Of a DNA stretch of 64,000 nucleotides, positions 1 through 9,357 are shown piece after piece. The stretch is taken from the NCBI RefSeq assembly GCF_000175935.2, contig NC_014837.1, positions 4,304,709 to 4,368,708 of the forward strand, in the 5' to 3' direction. The stretch comes from Pantoea sp. At-9b (GTDB lineage: Bacteria; Pseudomonadota; Gammaproteobacteria; Enterobacterales; Enterobacteriaceae). Both the position numbers and the translations under genes were made by a program. Every line of letters begins with the position of its first letter. Positions within the stretch are counted from its first letter, which is position 1. Below the pieces are notes generated by a model. That model did not search any database, was not told where the DNA came from, and was given only the letters and a program-made list of their open reading frames with translations.

Positions 1-1156
1 CGTAATCGAGTGCGAAGTTACAAATCAGCGCCTTGATGACATCACGGCGCAGGCAATCATCGTCACTCAGGGTCAGACCGCGCCACAATGCGCTACCCTG
101 CTGCTCCACGCTGGCGTACCAGGTTTTTAGCTCTTTGTGATTCTGCGCATAACTGTCGCCGATCATGCTAATCGCCGACACCCCCAGCCCCAGCAAGTCG
201 GTTTCGCCCTGCGTGGTATAACCCTGGAAATTACGGTGCAGTTTGCCCGCGCGTTGGGCGACCGCCAGTTCATCATCAGGCCGGGCGAAATGGTCCATAC
301 CGATAAACTGATAGCCTTCACCGGTCAAGGTGGCAATGGTCTGCTGCAAAATCGCCAACTTTTGTGTCGCACCGGGCAGCTCAGCATCTTTGATTTTGCG
401 CTGGGCGGCGAATAACGTCGGCAAATGGGCGTAATTAAACACGCTGAGACGGTCAGGGTTGAGGGCGATAACGCGTTGCAATGTGAACGCAAAGCTTTCT
501 GGCGTTTGCAGCGGTAATCCGTAGATGAGATCGAGGCTGACGGAGCGGAAGCCCTGCTCGCGCGCACGTTGCACCAGCGCGAAAATCATGGCCTCATCCT
601 GTACGCGATTGACCTTCTCCTGCACCGCTTTATTAAAATCCTGCACGCCCATGCTAAGACGATTGAAGCCCTGCGAACGCAGATGATCGATCATCTCCAG
701 CTCAATTTCGCGCGGATCGACTTCGATCGACATCTCAACGTCTTCGGCAAAGGTGAAATGGCTGCGCAGCAGACCCACCAGCCGACTCACCTGCTGCTGG
801 TTCAGGAATGTCGGCGTACCGCCGCCCCAGTGCAACTGGGTGACGCTACGCCCGGCAAACAGCGGCGCACGCTGACGAATTTCCTGTTCCAGCACATCAA
901 GGTAACGATCCGCTTTGTGTAACTGACGCGTGACAATCTTATTGCAGCCACAGAAGTAGCACAGACGATGACAAAACGGGATATGTACATAGAGTGAGAG
1001 CGGACGCTCAGGATAGCGGGCCACCGCGTGTTGAAAATCGGCTTCGCCAAAATTCTCACTGAATTCCAGTGCAGTGGGATAGGAGGTGTAGCGCGGGCCA
1101 GCGTAATTGTATTTTTCGATCAGCCGCTGATCCCATTCAATCTGCTGTGATGACAT
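1..1156 (-). CDS. hemN: Oxygen-independent coproporphyrinogen III oxidase HemN (3' end outside window)
   Basis: Radical-SAM enzyme of anaerobic haem synthesis that decarboxylates coproporphyrinogen III to protoporphyrinogen IX in the cytosol. Reading from ATG at 1156 gives MSSQQIEWDQRLIEKYNYAG, then YTSYPTALEF, and around residue 60 the cluster motif HIPFCHRLCYFCGC (CxxxCxxC), followed by HWGGGTPTFL and the SIEVDPREIE segment. All are typical of HemN. About 385 codons lie in the window; the family is about 457 residues, so the C-terminus runs off the left edge. The gene follows a small membrane-protein frame by 2 nt and lies downstream of yihI, the E. coli order. Its SD-like AAGGAG overlaps the end of that small frame. 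Identity is very secure. Confidence 0.96.
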   Translation of the reverse strand, partial: MSSQQIEWDQRLIEKYNYAGPRYTSYPTALEFSENFGEADFQHAVARYPERPLSLYVHIPFCHRLCYFCGCNKIVTRQLHKADRYLDVLEQEIRQRAPLFAGRSVTQLHWGGGTPTFLNQQQVSRLVGLLRSHFTFAEDVEMSIEVDPREIELEMIDHLRSQGFNRLSMGVQDFNKAVQEKVNRVQDEAMIFALVQRAREQGFRSVSLDLIYGLPLQTPESFAFTLQRVIALNPDRLSVFNYAHLPTLFAAQRKIKDAELPGATQKLAILQQTIATLTGEGYQFIGMDHFARPDDELAVAQRAGKLHRNFQGYTTQGETDLLGLGVSAISMIGDSYAQNHKELKTWYASVEQQGSALWRGLTLSDDDCLRRDVIKALICNFALDY

Positions 1157-1158
1157 GC

Positions 1159-1335
1159 TCACTCCTTACGGTGACGTCGTCTGAAGGCAGGTCGCGAAGC
1201 AGAAGGGTGAACAGGACGACGAGCAGCAACCCGGCGTAAACGCGACTTCAGGCGCGACAGACGGCGTAGTTTAAACAATAAGCTAATGAGATAACATGCC
1301 AGCAGCAGCGCTAAAATTGATCCAGGCCAAAACAT
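1159..1335 (-). CDS. Putative small single-pass membrane protein (58 aa) upstream of hemN
   Basis: A frame of 58 codons from ATG at 1335 encodes MFWPGSILALLLACYLISLL followed by a very Arg/Lys-rich tail (FKLRRLSRLKSRLRRVAARR and so on to RRHRKE). This predicts one N-terminal transmembrane helix with a strongly positive cytoplasmic tail. The stop lies 2 nt before the hemN ATG, and the hemN ribosome-binding site (AAGGAG) falls inside its last codons, which suggests translational coupling. Its own SD is weak (AGG about 9 nt upstream). I do not recognise the family and know of no E. coli gene at this position. It could be a spurious frame, but the helix-plus-basic-tail design and tight junction favour a real gene. 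Confidence 0.5.
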   Translation of the reverse strand: MFWPGSILALLLACYLISLLFKLRRLSRLKSRLRRVAARRPVHPSASRPAFRRRHRKE

Positions 1336-1392
1336 CGGTCAATACCTGTTTAGCGTGGCATGCGCGAATGCGCATGCCGATCAAAAACGCCC

Positions 1393-1911
1393 TTATTTGC
1401 CCTTCAGCAGGCGCATCATGTCTTCTTCCGCCTGCTCATCATCGTCAGCGTCATCATCTAACGCGATGCCAAGGGTTTCCATCAGTTCGTCGATGCGATC
1501 CAGGGTTTCATCCAACCAGGCCTGCTCTTCGCCGCTCAGGGTCTCGCCGTTTTCCAGACGATCCAGCAACGTATCCAGACGCTCATCATTTTCCAGTTTG
1601 GCCAGCTCTTCCTGCGGAGTCAGACGAACTTTTTCCGCTTTCGGTTTCGGAGCCGCTTTTTTCACGACGGATGTCTGTCCTTCAGCCACCAGGGCAATCG
1701 GTTTTTTGCTACCAAGACGGGGATCCTGGGCATTTCTGGCCTGACCTTTCCCGGTGGCTTGTTTTTCTGGATTCGCACGGCTGCCCGCGGCATGGCCACG
1801 GTGCTTTTTATCACGTTTACGATCGCGCGCTTCCAGATTCAAATCTTCACGCGATTTACGTTTCGCTTTGGCGGCGGGTTTGCCGCGTGGGGATTGTGCA
1901 GGTTGCTTCAT
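1393..1911 (-). CDS. yihI: Der GTPase-activating protein YihI
   Basis: YihI stimulates the GTPase Der (EngA) and so modulates 50S ribosome assembly. The 172-residue product starts [20 protein letters not shown], has the basic N-terminal part with [20 protein letters not shown], and an acidic C-terminal half with [34 protein letters not shown] and a D/E-rich run ending MMRLLKGK, matching E. coli YihI in layout. I chose ATG at 1911 rather than the upstream in-frame TTG at 1929 because the protein then begins like E. coli MKPSSS and a GAG-type SD precedes it. The gene is followed by the small frame and hemN on the same strand and preceded by csrC, as in E. coli. Confidence 0.93.
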   Translation of the reverse strand: MKQPAQSPRGKPAAKAKRKSREDLNLEARDRKRDKKHRGHAAGSRANPEKQATGKGQARNAQDPRLGSKKPIALVAEGQTSVVKKAAPKPKAEKVRLTPQEELAKLENDERLDTLLDRLENGETLSGEEQAWLDETLDRIDELMETLGIALDDDADDDEQAEEDMMRLLKGK

Positions 1912-2049
1912 GGTGTTGGGTCTCGGCAATTTTTAATCAGTATATACCGGTCATATTACGGACTGGTGTGGTGAGTGCGCTTTTCGCCTTCCCACCGCCC
2001 GAATGATTTAAGGTATCGAATTGCGGCGAAATCTAGCAGAAAGCAGACA

Positions 2050-2277
2050 AAGAAAAAAGGCGACAGCTTATGCTGTCGCCTTATTTCGCACCTTCATACG
2101 AAGGAAACACGAGATAAATCCATTAATGGCTCACAACGTCCCGGTTTTTCCCTCGCCAAATCGCTCCTGCGAATTTCCCTGTCCCTGTCCGATTCGTTCC
2201 TGAATCGTATTCCTGCCTGCTCTTCGTCCCCCTTGACGCTCCTGAGCTCATCATTCGATGCGTGCAGCCTTGCACAG
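2050..2277 (-). ncRNA. csrC: CsrC, CsrA-sequestering small RNA
   Basis: CsrC titrates the RNA-binding regulator CsrA by presenting many GGA motifs. On the minus strand this gap holds about eleven GGA motifs, several in hairpin loops: GATTC-AGGAAC-GAATC (2191-2206) and TCGC-AGGA-GCGA (2161-2172). It ends in a stem GGCGACAGC/GCTGTCGCC followed by T6CTTTG, essentially the E. coli csrC terminator. Position (between engB and yihI) and strand also match E. coli. The 5' end is estimated from a possible promoter: TACATT at 2284-2289 with TTGTTC 16 bp upstream. Length (about 230 nt) fits the family, but the start is uncertain by tens of bases. Confidence 0.85.
2051..2080 (-). terminator. Rho-independent terminator of csrC
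   Basis: Nine-bp perfect stem (2059-2067 with 2072-2080), ATAA loop, then six Ts on the minus strand (2053-2058). Confidence 0.9.
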
Positions 2278-2533
2278 ACACCAAATGTAGACCAATAGGT
2301 AAAATGAACAAGTAAGACGCTTCTCTTATTTATAATGAAAATGCCATGTTTTTTATTAACCAATTGAATTTAATTGATAAATAATCATGCCTTAGTTACA
2401 GGAAACGTTAATGACTGGCAGCACTTATCGCATATCTCTTACAAAGTCGCGCGCAAAGACGCCATCGGGCACTTTTGCGCCATAACAGGTATACTCTGCG
2501 CAATTGCATGAATCACTTTGCCGGAGTTTTACT

Positions 2534-3175
2534 TTGTCTGCGTTGAACTATCACATTACCCATTTCGTTCTCAGTGCCCCGGATATTCGCCACTTGCCTT
2601 CTGACACGGGCATTGAAGTTGCCTTTGCCGGTCGCTCAAATGCAGGCAAATCCAGTGCGCTGAATACCCTGACTAACCAGAAAAGCCTGGCGCGTACCAG
2701 TAAAACGCCGGGTCGCACCCAGCTGATCAACCTTTTTGAGGTCGTGGAAGGCAAACGTCTGGTGGATTTACCCGGCTATGGGTACGCCGAAGTGCCTGAA
2801 GAGATGAAGCGCAAATGGCAACGAGCGCTGGGTGAATATCTGCAAAAACGCCAGGCACTGAAGGGGCTGGTGGTGCTGATGGATATTCGTCACCCGCTGA
2901 AAGACCTCGACCAGCAGATGATCGAATGGGCGGTTCAGAGTGAGATCCCGGTTTTGGTGCTATTGACCAAAGCTGACAAGTTGGCTTCCGGTGCACGTAA
3001 AGCCCAGCTAAATATGGTACGCGAAGCGTCGCTGGCTTTTCAGGGGGACGTACAGGTTGAAATGTTCTCTTCACTGAAGAAGCTGGGTGTCGACAAACTG
3101 CGGCAAAAACTGGATAGCTGGTTCAGTGAGCTGGAACCGGCTCAGGAAGATGACAACAACGATACCCCTGCATAA
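2534..3175 (+). CDS. engB: Ribosome biogenesis GTP-binding protein EngB (YihA/YsxC)
   Basis: Essential small GTPase for late 50S assembly. The G1 motif GRSNAGKSS, the TPGRTQ switch, G3 DLPGYGYA, G4 TKADKL and the C-terminal [15 protein letters not shown] segment are all present, and identity to E. coli YihA is visibly high from LNYHITHFV onwards. I place the start at TTG 2534 because CCGGAG sits 7 nt upstream and the resulting 213 residues fit the E. coli length of 210. The ATG at 2504 would add ten residues and has no SD. Spot 42 is transcribed toward it from the other strand and shares its terminator region. Confidence 0.94.
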   Translation: MSALNYHITHFVLSAPDIRHLPSDTGIEVAFAGRSNAGKSSALNTLTNQKSLARTSKTPGRTQLINLFEVVEGKRLVDLPGYGYAEVPEEMKRKWQRALGEYLQKRQALKGLVVLMDIRHPLKDLDQQMIEWAVQSEIPVLVLLTKADKLASGARKAQLNMVREASLAFQGDVQVEMFSSLKKLGVDKLRQKLDSWFSELEPAQEDDNNDTPA

Positions 3176-3223
3176 CGGGTATCGGCAGCGGGTGTCACCC
3201 ACCCGCATTTTCAGAAAAAGCCC

Positions 3224-3258
3224 AATAAAAAACGCCCCAGTCATAAATGACTGGGGCG
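3224..3258. terminator. Bidirectional terminator of spf and engB
   Basis: Eleven-bp perfect stem (3233-3243 with 3248-3258) and TAAA loop. T-run on the minus strand serves spf; the same stem lies 57 nt after the engB stop. Confidence 0.85.
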
Positions 3259-3332
3259 GCTAATATTCAGCCAAATCCGATTACGTGAAGTAAAAGGTCT
3301 GAAAGATAGAACATCTTACCTCTGTACCCTAC
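3224..3332 (-). ncRNA. spf: Spot 42 small RNA
   Basis: Hfq-dependent sRNA that represses secondary-carbon metabolism genes and in E. coli is itself repressed by cAMP-CRP. The minus strand begins GTAGGGTACAGAGGTAAGAT and ends in the CGCCCCAGTCA/TGACTGGGGCG hairpin plus TTTTTTATT. It is exactly 109 nt, the E. coli length, with near-identical sequence including GTAATCGGATTTGGCTGAAT. It sits between engB and polA, the conserved location. Confidence 0.97.
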
Positions 3333-3339
3333 GCGAGAA

Positions 3340-3368
3340 ACTTTACCTGATTTTTCCTGACCCACAAA
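3340..3368 (-). promoter_or_regulatory. spf promoter
   Basis: Minus-strand TTTGTG (3363-3368), 17-bp spacer, TAAAGT (3340-3345), 7 nt before the Spot 42 5' end. The rest of 3333-3590 holds AT-rich sequence and the possible polA terminator. Confidence 0.7.
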
Positions 3369-3559
3369 GGGTTTTTTGTTGTTTAGTTTCAGGAATCGAC
3401 ATCTTTTTTACCAGGTTCGTCACAAAACCGCGCATCCAATGTAGTTTAATTACTAAAAAAATGCTTAGACGTTAGGCAGTTACAAAACGCGCATTTTACA
3501 GACGGCTTTTGCGCGTTGCTGAACCGATTAAGTAAACTTTTTTCTTATGACATTGTCAT

Positions 3560-3578
3560 AAGCGGCTTTTCGCCGCTT
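3560..3578 (-). terminator. Possible polA terminator
   Basis: Perfect 7-bp stem AAGCGGC/GCCGCTT just after the polA stop; the T-tract on the minus strand is poor, so this is tentative. Confidence 0.4.
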
Positions 3579-3590
3579 AGGGTATGTGGC

Positions 3591-6377
3591 TTAGTGCGCC
3601 TGGTCCCAGTTTTCACCCGTTCCGACCTCAACCAGCAATGGAACATCCAGTTTCATGCTGCCCTCCATCAACTGGCGGATTTTGTCACTGGCGCTGGCCA
3701 CTGCGTCCTGATGGATCTCAAACACCAGTTCATCGTGTACCTGCATAATCATTTTAACCTTGTCGTCCTTTTGCTCCAGCAGCCACCCATCAACCGCAAT
3801 CATCGCGCGCTTGATGATATCCGCTGCGGTTCCCTGCATCGGGGCGTTAATTGCCGCGCGTTCTGCTGCCTTGCGGCGAATGGCGTTGCTGGATGTGATA
3901 TCCGGCAGCCATAAACGGCGACCATCTAGCGTCTCAACGTAGCCCTTCGCTGCCGCCTGCTCACGCGTCTCTTCCATATAACGCAATACGCCCGGATAGC
4001 GTTCAAAGTAGAGATCCATGTACTTTTTGGCTTCACCGGCACCGATATTCAGCTGACGCGACAGACCAAACGCACTCATGCCGTAGATCAGACCAAAGTT
4101 GATAGCTTTCGCGCTACGGCGCTGTTCACCGGAAACCTTGCTCAGTGCCACACCAAACACTTCTGATGCGGTTGCGCGGTGAATGTCTTCCCCCTGAGCA
4201 AAAGCAGCCAGCAGCCCTTTATCCTGCGACAGATGCGCCATAATACGCAGCTCAATCTGCGAATAGTCAGCCGCGACAATCCGCTTGTCAGGCCCGGCAA
4301 TGAACGCCTGGCGAATGCGGCGGCCCTCATCGTTGCGCACCGGGATATTTTGTAAGTTGGGATCGGTGGATGACAGACGACCGGTTGCCGTCACCGCCTG
4401 ATGGTAGGAGGTATGCACGCGACCAGTAACCGGATTGATCATCAGCGGCAGTTTATCGGTGTAAGTCGATTTCAGCTTCGACAAACCACGATGCTCCAGA
4501 ATCACCTTCGGTAAGGGATAATCCAGTGCCAGTTCAGCCAACACCTCTTCGCTGGTCGATGGTGCGCCACCCGGAGTCTTCTTGGTTGGCTTGATACCCT
4601 GTTTTTCAAACAGAATCGTTTGCAGTTGCTTGGTTGAGGACAGGTTGAACGGTTCTCCCGCCAGATCATGCGCTTGCTGCTCCAGCTCAGCCAGCCGCGT
4701 CGTCAGCTCCTGCGAATGTTTCGCCAGGATGTTTTGATCGATCAGCACACCGTTACGCTCAACACGGGAGATCACCTTCAGCAATGGCATCTCGATCTCA
4801 GTGAAGACTTTTTTCGGGCCTGCTTCTTTCTCCAGCTCCGGCCACATTTTCAGGTGCAACTGCAAAGTGACATCTGCATCTTCCGCGGCGTAATGCCCGG
4901 CCTGCTCAATGGCAATCTGGTTAAAGGTCAGCTGATTTTTGCCTTTCCCGGCGATCTCTTCAAAGGTGACCGTTTTGTGGTTCAGCCAGCGCGCTGCGAG
5001 GCTGTCCATATCGTGCTTACCACCCACACTGTTCAGGCAATATGACTCCAGCATGGTGTCGTATTTGATACCGTTCAGCTCAATGTCGTAGTTCTTCAGA
5101 ACGCCGCGATCGTATTTGAGATTTTGCCCGACTTTTGCCGCCTTGCTGTCTTCCAGCAAAGGTTTCAACTGCGCCAACACCGCCGCGCGATCCAATTGAT
5201 CGGGGGCATCGAGATAATCATGTGCTACCGGCAAATAAGCCGCTTCTCCGGGGGCGACGGCGAAAGCAAGGCCGACAATATTGGCACTCAGCGTATCCAG
5301 TGAATCGGTTTCCAGATCGAATGCAAACACATCGCTTTTCTTCAGCTTTTCCAGCCAGCGGCTAAAAGTGTCTTGATCAAGAATGGTGACGTAACCGTCG
5401 GAAGACAACACACTCGCTGTTTCGGCTTTTGCCGCAGGCTGATCCGCCAATGCTTGCTGGGCCGGGGCGCTGCCTTTCGTACCCTGCAACCATTTGCCTT
5501 CTTGCAGATCGACCAACCAGCGCTTGAATTCATAGCGACTGAAGAGTGTTTGCAGGACAGCAACATCCGGCTCATTGACCGTCAATTGCTCACAGCCGAG
5601 CTCCAGTTCTACGTCAGTTTTGATGGTCGCCAGTTGATAAGACAGGAAGGCCACGTCGCGGTTTTGTTCCAGCTTCGCCGCCATCGTTTTGGCACCACGG
5701 AATGACAGATCAGCCACTTTTTCCAGATTGTCATAAATGGACTGCATGCCACCCAGGCCTTGCAACAATGCCTGCGCGGTCTTTTCGCCCACCCCCGGCA
5801 CGCCGGGAATGTTGTCCGAGCTGTCGCCCATCATGGCGAGAAAATCGATAATCAGTGAAGGCGGTACACCGTATTTCTGTTCAACTTCTTCCGGTCCGAG
5901 CACCGTATTCGTCATGGTGTTAATCAGCGTGATACCCGGTGTCACCAATTGGGCCATATCTTTATCGCCGGTGCTGATCAGAACCGGACGCCCTTGTTTT
6001 TCTGCTTCCTGCGCCAGCGTACCGATGACGTCATCCGCCTCAACACCCGTTACTGCCAGCAGCGGCAAGCCCATCGCTTTAACCATTTCATGAAGCGGCT
6101 CGATCTGCGCACGCAGATCATCAGGCATCGGTGGGCGGTGTGATTTGTAGTGTTCGAATAACTCATCACGGAATGTTTTTCCTTTCGCATCGAAGACCAC
6201 AGCGACATGGCTGGGTTGATACTGCATCAACAAGCTTTTCAACATGTTGAGAACACCATACATGGCGCCAGTTGGCTCGCCTGCGCTATTGGTCAGGGGC
6301 GGAAAGGCATGATATGCACGGTAGAGATAGGAGGAACCGTCTACCAGAATCAGGGGATTTTCTGCAATGTGCGCCAT
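3591..6377 (-). CDS. polA: DNA polymerase I
   Basis: Repair and Okazaki-fragment polymerase with three activities. The 928-residue product, the same length as E. coli Pol I, opens [20 protein letters not shown] (5'-nuclease domain, with DKDMAQLV and the helix-hairpin-helix [10 protein letters not shown]). The central 3'-5' exonuclease domain carries [11 protein letters not shown] (DxE metal ligands). The polymerase domain has motif [15 protein letters not shown], the O-helix region [16 protein letters not shown] and motif [10 protein letters not shown]. No residue needed for any activity appears lost. A consensus DnaA box lies about 130 bp upstream. In E. coli yihF and yihG separate dsbA from polA; here they are absent. 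Confidence 0.98.
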   Translation of the reverse strand: MAHIAENPLILVDGSSYLYRAYHAFPPLTNSAGEPTGAMYGVLNMLKSLLMQYQPSHVAVVFDAKGKTFRDELFEHYKSHRPPMPDDLRAQIEPLHEMVKAMGLPLLAVTGVEADDVIGTLAQEAEKQGRPVLISTGDKDMAQLVTPGITLINTMTNTVLGPEEVEQKYGVPPSLIIDFLAMMGDSSDNIPGVPGVGEKTAQALLQGLGGMQSIYDNLEKVADLSFRGAKTMAAKLEQNRDVAFLSYQLATIKTDVELELGCEQLTVNEPDVAVLQTLFSRYEFKRWLVDLQEGKWLQGTKGSAPAQQALADQPAAKAETASVLSSDGYVTILDQDTFSRWLEKLKKSDVFAFDLETDSLDTLSANIVGLAFAVAPGEAAYLPVAHDYLDAPDQLDRAAVLAQLKPLLEDSKAAKVGQNLKYDRGVLKNYDIELNGIKYDTMLESYCLNSVGGKHDMDSLAARWLNHKTVTFEEIAGKGKNQLTFNQIAIEQAGHYAAEDADVTLQLHLKMWPELEKEAGPKKVFTEIEMPLLKVISRVERNGVLIDQNILAKHSQELTTRLAELEQQAHDLAGEPFNLSSTKQLQTILFEKQGIKPTKKTPGGAPSTSEEVLAELALDYPLPKVILEHRGLSKLKSTYTDKLPLMINPVTGRVHTSYHQAVTATGRLSSTDPNLQNIPVRNDEGRRIRQAFIAGPDKRIVAADYSQIELRIMAHLSQDKGLLAAFAQGEDIHRATASEVFGVALSKVSGEQRRSAKAINFGLIYGMSAFGLSRQLNIGAGEAKKYMDLYFERYPGVLRYMEETREQAAAKGYVETLDGRRLWLPDITSSNAIRRKAAERAAINAPMQGTAADIIKRAMIAVDGWLLEQKDDKVKMIMQVHDELVFEIHQDAVASASDKIRQLMEGSMKLDVPLLVEVGTGENWDQAH

Positions 6378-6506
6378 AAGTTTGATTTTTCTTCGTTGCG
6401 ATTAAGAGAGGTATAAGGATGCCATAACCAGAGACGAATGTTGAATTCGCGGCAGGTGATGTGATGTTTTTTCCTCATTACGCGGGATGGATCGCAGGGA
6501 TCTTAT

Positions 6507-6515
6507 TGTGGATAA
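6507..6515 (-). promoter_or_regulatory. Perfect DnaA box upstream of polA
   Basis: TTATCCACA on the minus strand, the strongest consensus DnaA site. It lies in the 368-bp polA-dsbA gap (6378-6745), which otherwise holds AT-rich sequence and the dsbA terminator. Confidence 0.6.
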
Positions 6516-6710
6516 CTTTGTGCGTAAATTTCATAACGTATTGTTATTTCCTTTGAACATCAATCTCACACCGATAAAACACGATATTTTTCATGCAGTT
6601 GGTAAGTTTCTGTGATGCCGGGCATCTTTTTAAAAAGATGATCGTCGATGTGGATATTAACCACAAGGTTTACAGCAGGAAGGCAAATAAAAGAAAGGAA
6701 GCAGAATTGA

Positions 6711-6735
6711 AAACGCCGACGTAGTCGGCGTTTTT
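6711..6735. terminator. Terminator downstream of dsbA
   Basis: Perfect 10-bp stem AAACGCCGAC/GTCGGCGTTT with GTA loop; T-runs flank it on both strands. Confidence 0.85.
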
Positions 6736-6745
6736 ATTGCTTAAA

Positions 6746-7375
6746 TTAGTTCTTCTCGACGAGGAATTTCACCACGTTGGCGTAATCCGCCACGAAATTA
6801 TCCATAGAGCTGGTGTCGAGGCCGCCGTTGTTTACCATGTATTTACCATTGATAAACATCGCCGGTACGCCCTGAAGATTAACATCAGAAGCGGCTTTCT
6901 GCTGCTGTGCAACCAGCGCTTTCACTGCAAAGCTGTTCCACGCCGCATCGTAATCTTCTGAAGAGATCCCGGCAGCCTTAATAAAGGTGTCTTTCAGGCT
7001 GGCAGCATCAGTGACTGTCTGGGTTTTCTGAATACCATCAAAGATCGGTGCCGTTACTTTATCTTCGACGCCCAGTGCCATTGCAACAGCCCATGCATGC
7101 GTCACAACCGGACCAAAGTCACCACCCAGGAAATCCACGTGATATTTGGTCACTTTGGTATTGGCAGGCAGATTCTTTTTCACGGCATCGCTGACGTGAT
7201 AAACGCGTTCGAATTGATAGCAATGCGGGCAGAAGAAAGAGAAAAACTCCATTACCTGCGGTTCACCAGCGATGGGCTTCGGCAGCGTGACATACTGCTT
7301 ACCATCGGTAAATTGTGCCGCGGAGGCGCTAAATGCCAGCATTAAACCTACCAGCGCGAACCAAATCTTTTTCAT
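6746..7375 (-). CDS. dsbA: Thiol:disulfide interchange protein DsbA
   Basis: Periplasmic oxidase that introduces disulfides into exported proteins and is reoxidised by DsbB. Starting at ATG 7375 the protein is 209 residues: signal peptide [19 protein letters not shown] then [10 protein letters not shown]. The active site is FCPHCYQFE and the cis-Pro loop is [15 protein letters not shown] precedes this start by about 11 nt; an upstream in-frame ATG at 7402 would add nine residues ahead of the signal peptide and is unlikely. Directly downstream of srkA on the same strand, as in E. coli, where the two are co-transcribed and respond to Cpx. Confidence 0.97.
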   Translation of the reverse strand: MKKIWFALVGLMLAFSASAAQFTDGKQYVTLPKPIAGEPQVMEFFSFFCPHCYQFERVYHVSDAVKKNLPANTKVTKYHVDFLGGDFGPVVTHAWAVAMALGVEDKVTAPIFDGIQKTQTVTDAASLKDTFIKAAGISSEDYDAAWNSFAVKALVAQQQKAASDVNLQGVPAMFINGKYMVNNGGLDTSSMDNFVADYANVVKFLVEKN

Positions 7376-7401
7376 CGTGAAAAATTCTCCTGACTGCTTC
7401 A

Positions 7402-8388
7402 TTAAAATTGCGGGCTAAGCTGCAACGGCGGTTCGTGTAACAGCTTTTCCTGCTCGGTAAAAAGGGCAATTTGCCGACGCCAAAAATCTTCATCGGTCAT
7501 CCACGGAAAGGCGCGTGGAAATGCAGGATCCTGCCAGCGACGCACGACCCAGGCTAAATAATAAACCATGCGCATCGCGCGTAAAGGCTCAATCAGTGAC
7601 AATTCATGTAAATCGAAATCGCTGAATTCATTGTAAGCTTCCAGCAAAATATCCCACTGGATAAGTTGTTCCTGGCGATCGCCATTTACCAACATCCACA
7701 GATCCTGTACTGCCGGTCCGGTGCGTGCATCATCAAGATCGACAAACATCGGGCCATCACGCCACAGAATATTACCGGGATGGCAGTCACCGTGTAATCG
7801 CAGTGGCTGCCAGCGCGTATGCCATATCTGCTGTAACGTGTGGCTCAATTTATCTATGGCGGCCATTAACTGTGCTTTGAGCGCATCTGGTACCAGTACG
7901 CTCTGCTCCAGTTGTTGGCGCGGCTGTACAATATATTCATCCAATCCGATGGTTGGCCGTTGCTGGAAGCTTTTTTGCCGGCCAGTTTGATGGATGCGCC
8001 CGAGAAAACGGCCTACCCACTCCATCTGTTCTTCATTATCGGTTTCATACTGGCGTCCGCCCAGACTGGGAAATACCGCAAACATAAAACCGGCATGGCT
8101 GTTCAGGGTGGTTCCCTGTAATGCCAGGGGGGCAGCAACCGGCACTTCGTCATTTAATAAATCGTGGGCAAACTGATGTTCTTCCAGAATTTGCCCGGCG
8201 CTCCAGCGCTGCGGGCGGTAAAACTTCACGACGTAGCGGCGTTTGTCATCATCGCTAAATTGATAGACGCGATTTTCATAGCTGTTGAGGGCGGTTAAGC
8301 CAGATTCTACGCGCAGACCCGCTTCCCAAAGTGCATCCAGGATCACATCGGGGTTTAACGTCTGAAAATTAAAGGTGGCTTCGCTCAT
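7402..8388 (-). CDS. srkA: Stress response Ser/Thr kinase SrkA (YihE/RdoA)
   Basis: Cytoplasmic protein kinase of the aminoglycoside-phosphotransferase fold that protects against envelope stress and death signalling. Visible hallmarks are the nucleotide-binding [11 protein letters not shown] lysine, the catalytic loop [15 protein letters not shown] and the metal-binding [11 protein letters not shown]. The second of two adjacent ATGs gives 328 residues, the E. coli length, and places the SD at proper distance. The stop is 26 nt before the dsbA ATG, consistent with a srkA-dsbA operon. Confidence 0.95.
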   Translation of the reverse strand: MSEATFNFQTLNPDVILDALWEAGLRVESGLTALNSYENRVYQFSDDDKRRYVVKFYRPQRWSAGQILEEHQFAHDLLNDEVPVAAPLALQGTTLNSHAGFMFAVFPSLGGRQYETDNEEQMEWVGRFLGRIHQTGRQKSFQQRPTIGLDEYIVQPRQQLEQSVLVPDALKAQLMAAIDKLSHTLQQIWHTRWQPLRLHGDCHPGNILWRDGPMFVDLDDARTGPAVQDLWMLVNGDRQEQLIQWDILLEAYNEFSDFDLHELSLIEPLRAMRMVYYLAWVVRRWQDPAFPRAFPWMTDEDFWRRQIALFTEQEKLLHEPPLQLSPQF

Positions 8389-8433
8389 CATGTGGCCTGT
8401 GTGTTACCTTTGCTTTGATGCGCAAGGATAGCA

Positions 8434-8709
8434 CTACTCATCATCCTTAATCACACCGCGTGCACGTAATAGCGCGGTTTTAAAATCCACTTCATAATCT
8501 TTTTTCAGACCGGGAATCTCAGCATCAGTGTCTGAATCTCGCATTTTGAGATGGTAAATCAATATGTCGTCGGTTAATTCACTTAATGGGCCACTGAAGC
8601 CTGCTTCCTGCGCTAATTTTTGTAAAAATGCCAATAGGTTAAGATCAGACTCCTTCTGCCATGCTGGTTGCAGGAGTTCGAGTAGTTCGTTGAGACGGTG
8701 ATATTTCAT
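8434..8709 (-). CDS. yihD: YihD family protein (DUF1040), function unknown
   Basis: Small acidic cytosolic protein with no established biochemical role. The product [20 protein letters not shown], then [15 protein letters not shown] and the C-terminal [16 protein letters not shown], aligns almost without gaps to E. coli YihD (89 aa). The second of two tandem ATGs is used because GAGGAA then lies about 7 nt upstream; the first at 8712 is also possible. It lies upstream of srkA and divergent from mobA, the E. coli arrangement. Confidence 0.93.
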   Translation of the reverse strand: MKYHRLNELLELLQPAWQKESDLNLLAFLQKLAQEAGFSGPLSELTDDILIYHLKMRDSDTDAEIPGLKKDYEVDFKTALLRARGVIKDDE

Positions 8710-8781
8710 CATTTATTCCTCATATGCAGGTGTCAGGCAGCCGACCTGTAAGTATCGTCCACTCAGGATAAGGAGACGAAG

Positions 8782-9357
8782 ATGACAGCATTTACCGGCG
8801 TGATCCTGGCAGGCGGCCAGGGACGTCGTATGGGGGGCGAAGATAAGGGATTACTGCTGCTGCAAGGTGAACCCCTGTATCAACACGTTCTGCGCCGTTT
8901 TCGGCCACAGGTCAATATTGTGTTGATAAGCGCCAACCGCAACATTGATCGTTATCAGTTAAGCGGTTGTCAGGTGGTCAGCGACTCTCTGCCCGATTAT
9001 CCTGGTCCTCTGGCGGGAATGCTGAGTGGTTTGCGTCACAGTCCGTCTGAGTGGGTGGCATTTTGTGCCTGCGATACGCCGTGGATCCCTGACGATTTCG
9101 TTGCACGTTTATGGCAAAACAAAGCAGATGCTCCGGCCGTATGGGTGAAATCCCCCCTACGCGATCACCCGGCACTGGCATTGGTGAATCGATCTTTAGC
9201 AGATGATCTCGAAACCTGGCTGTTAAGCGGCGAGCGGCGTCTGATGCAGTTTTTGCGGGAAAGTGGCGGTCATGCTGTGACCTTTACCGATCCTGAATCG
9301 GCATTTCGTAATATCAATACACCGGACGACTTACGGGATGAGGAAATACCATCATGA
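8782..9357 (+). CDS. mobA: Molybdenum cofactor guanylyltransferase MobA
   Basis: Attaches GMP from GTP to molybdopterin to make the bis-MGD cofactor used by DMSO-reductase-family enzymes. The N-terminal nucleotide-binding signature VILAGGQGRRMGGEDKGLL is intact, followed by SDSLPDYPGPLAGML and FCACDTPWIPDD. At 191 residues it matches the family. GGAGACGAAG precedes the ATG, and its end overlaps mobB by four bases (ATGA), indicating translational coupling. Confidence 0.96.
   Translation: MTAFTGVILAGGQGRRMGGEDKGLLLLQGEPLYQHVLRRFRPQVNIVLISANRNIDRYQLSGCQVVSDSLPDYPGPLAGMLSGLRHSPSEWVAFCACDTPWIPDDFVARLWQNKADAPAVWVKSPLRDHPALALVNRSLADDLETWLLSGERRLMQFLRESGGHAVTFTDPESAFRNINTPDDLRDEEIPS

Noticed and set aside
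1296..2006. Open frame of 236 codons on the plus strand across yihI
   Set aside because: Antisense to yihI and running over its promoter; no plausible protein features.
2094..2363. Open frame of 89 codons on the minus strand upstream of yihI
   Set aside because: Overlaps the csrC RNA gene and its promoter; the GGA-hairpin pattern explains the sequence better.
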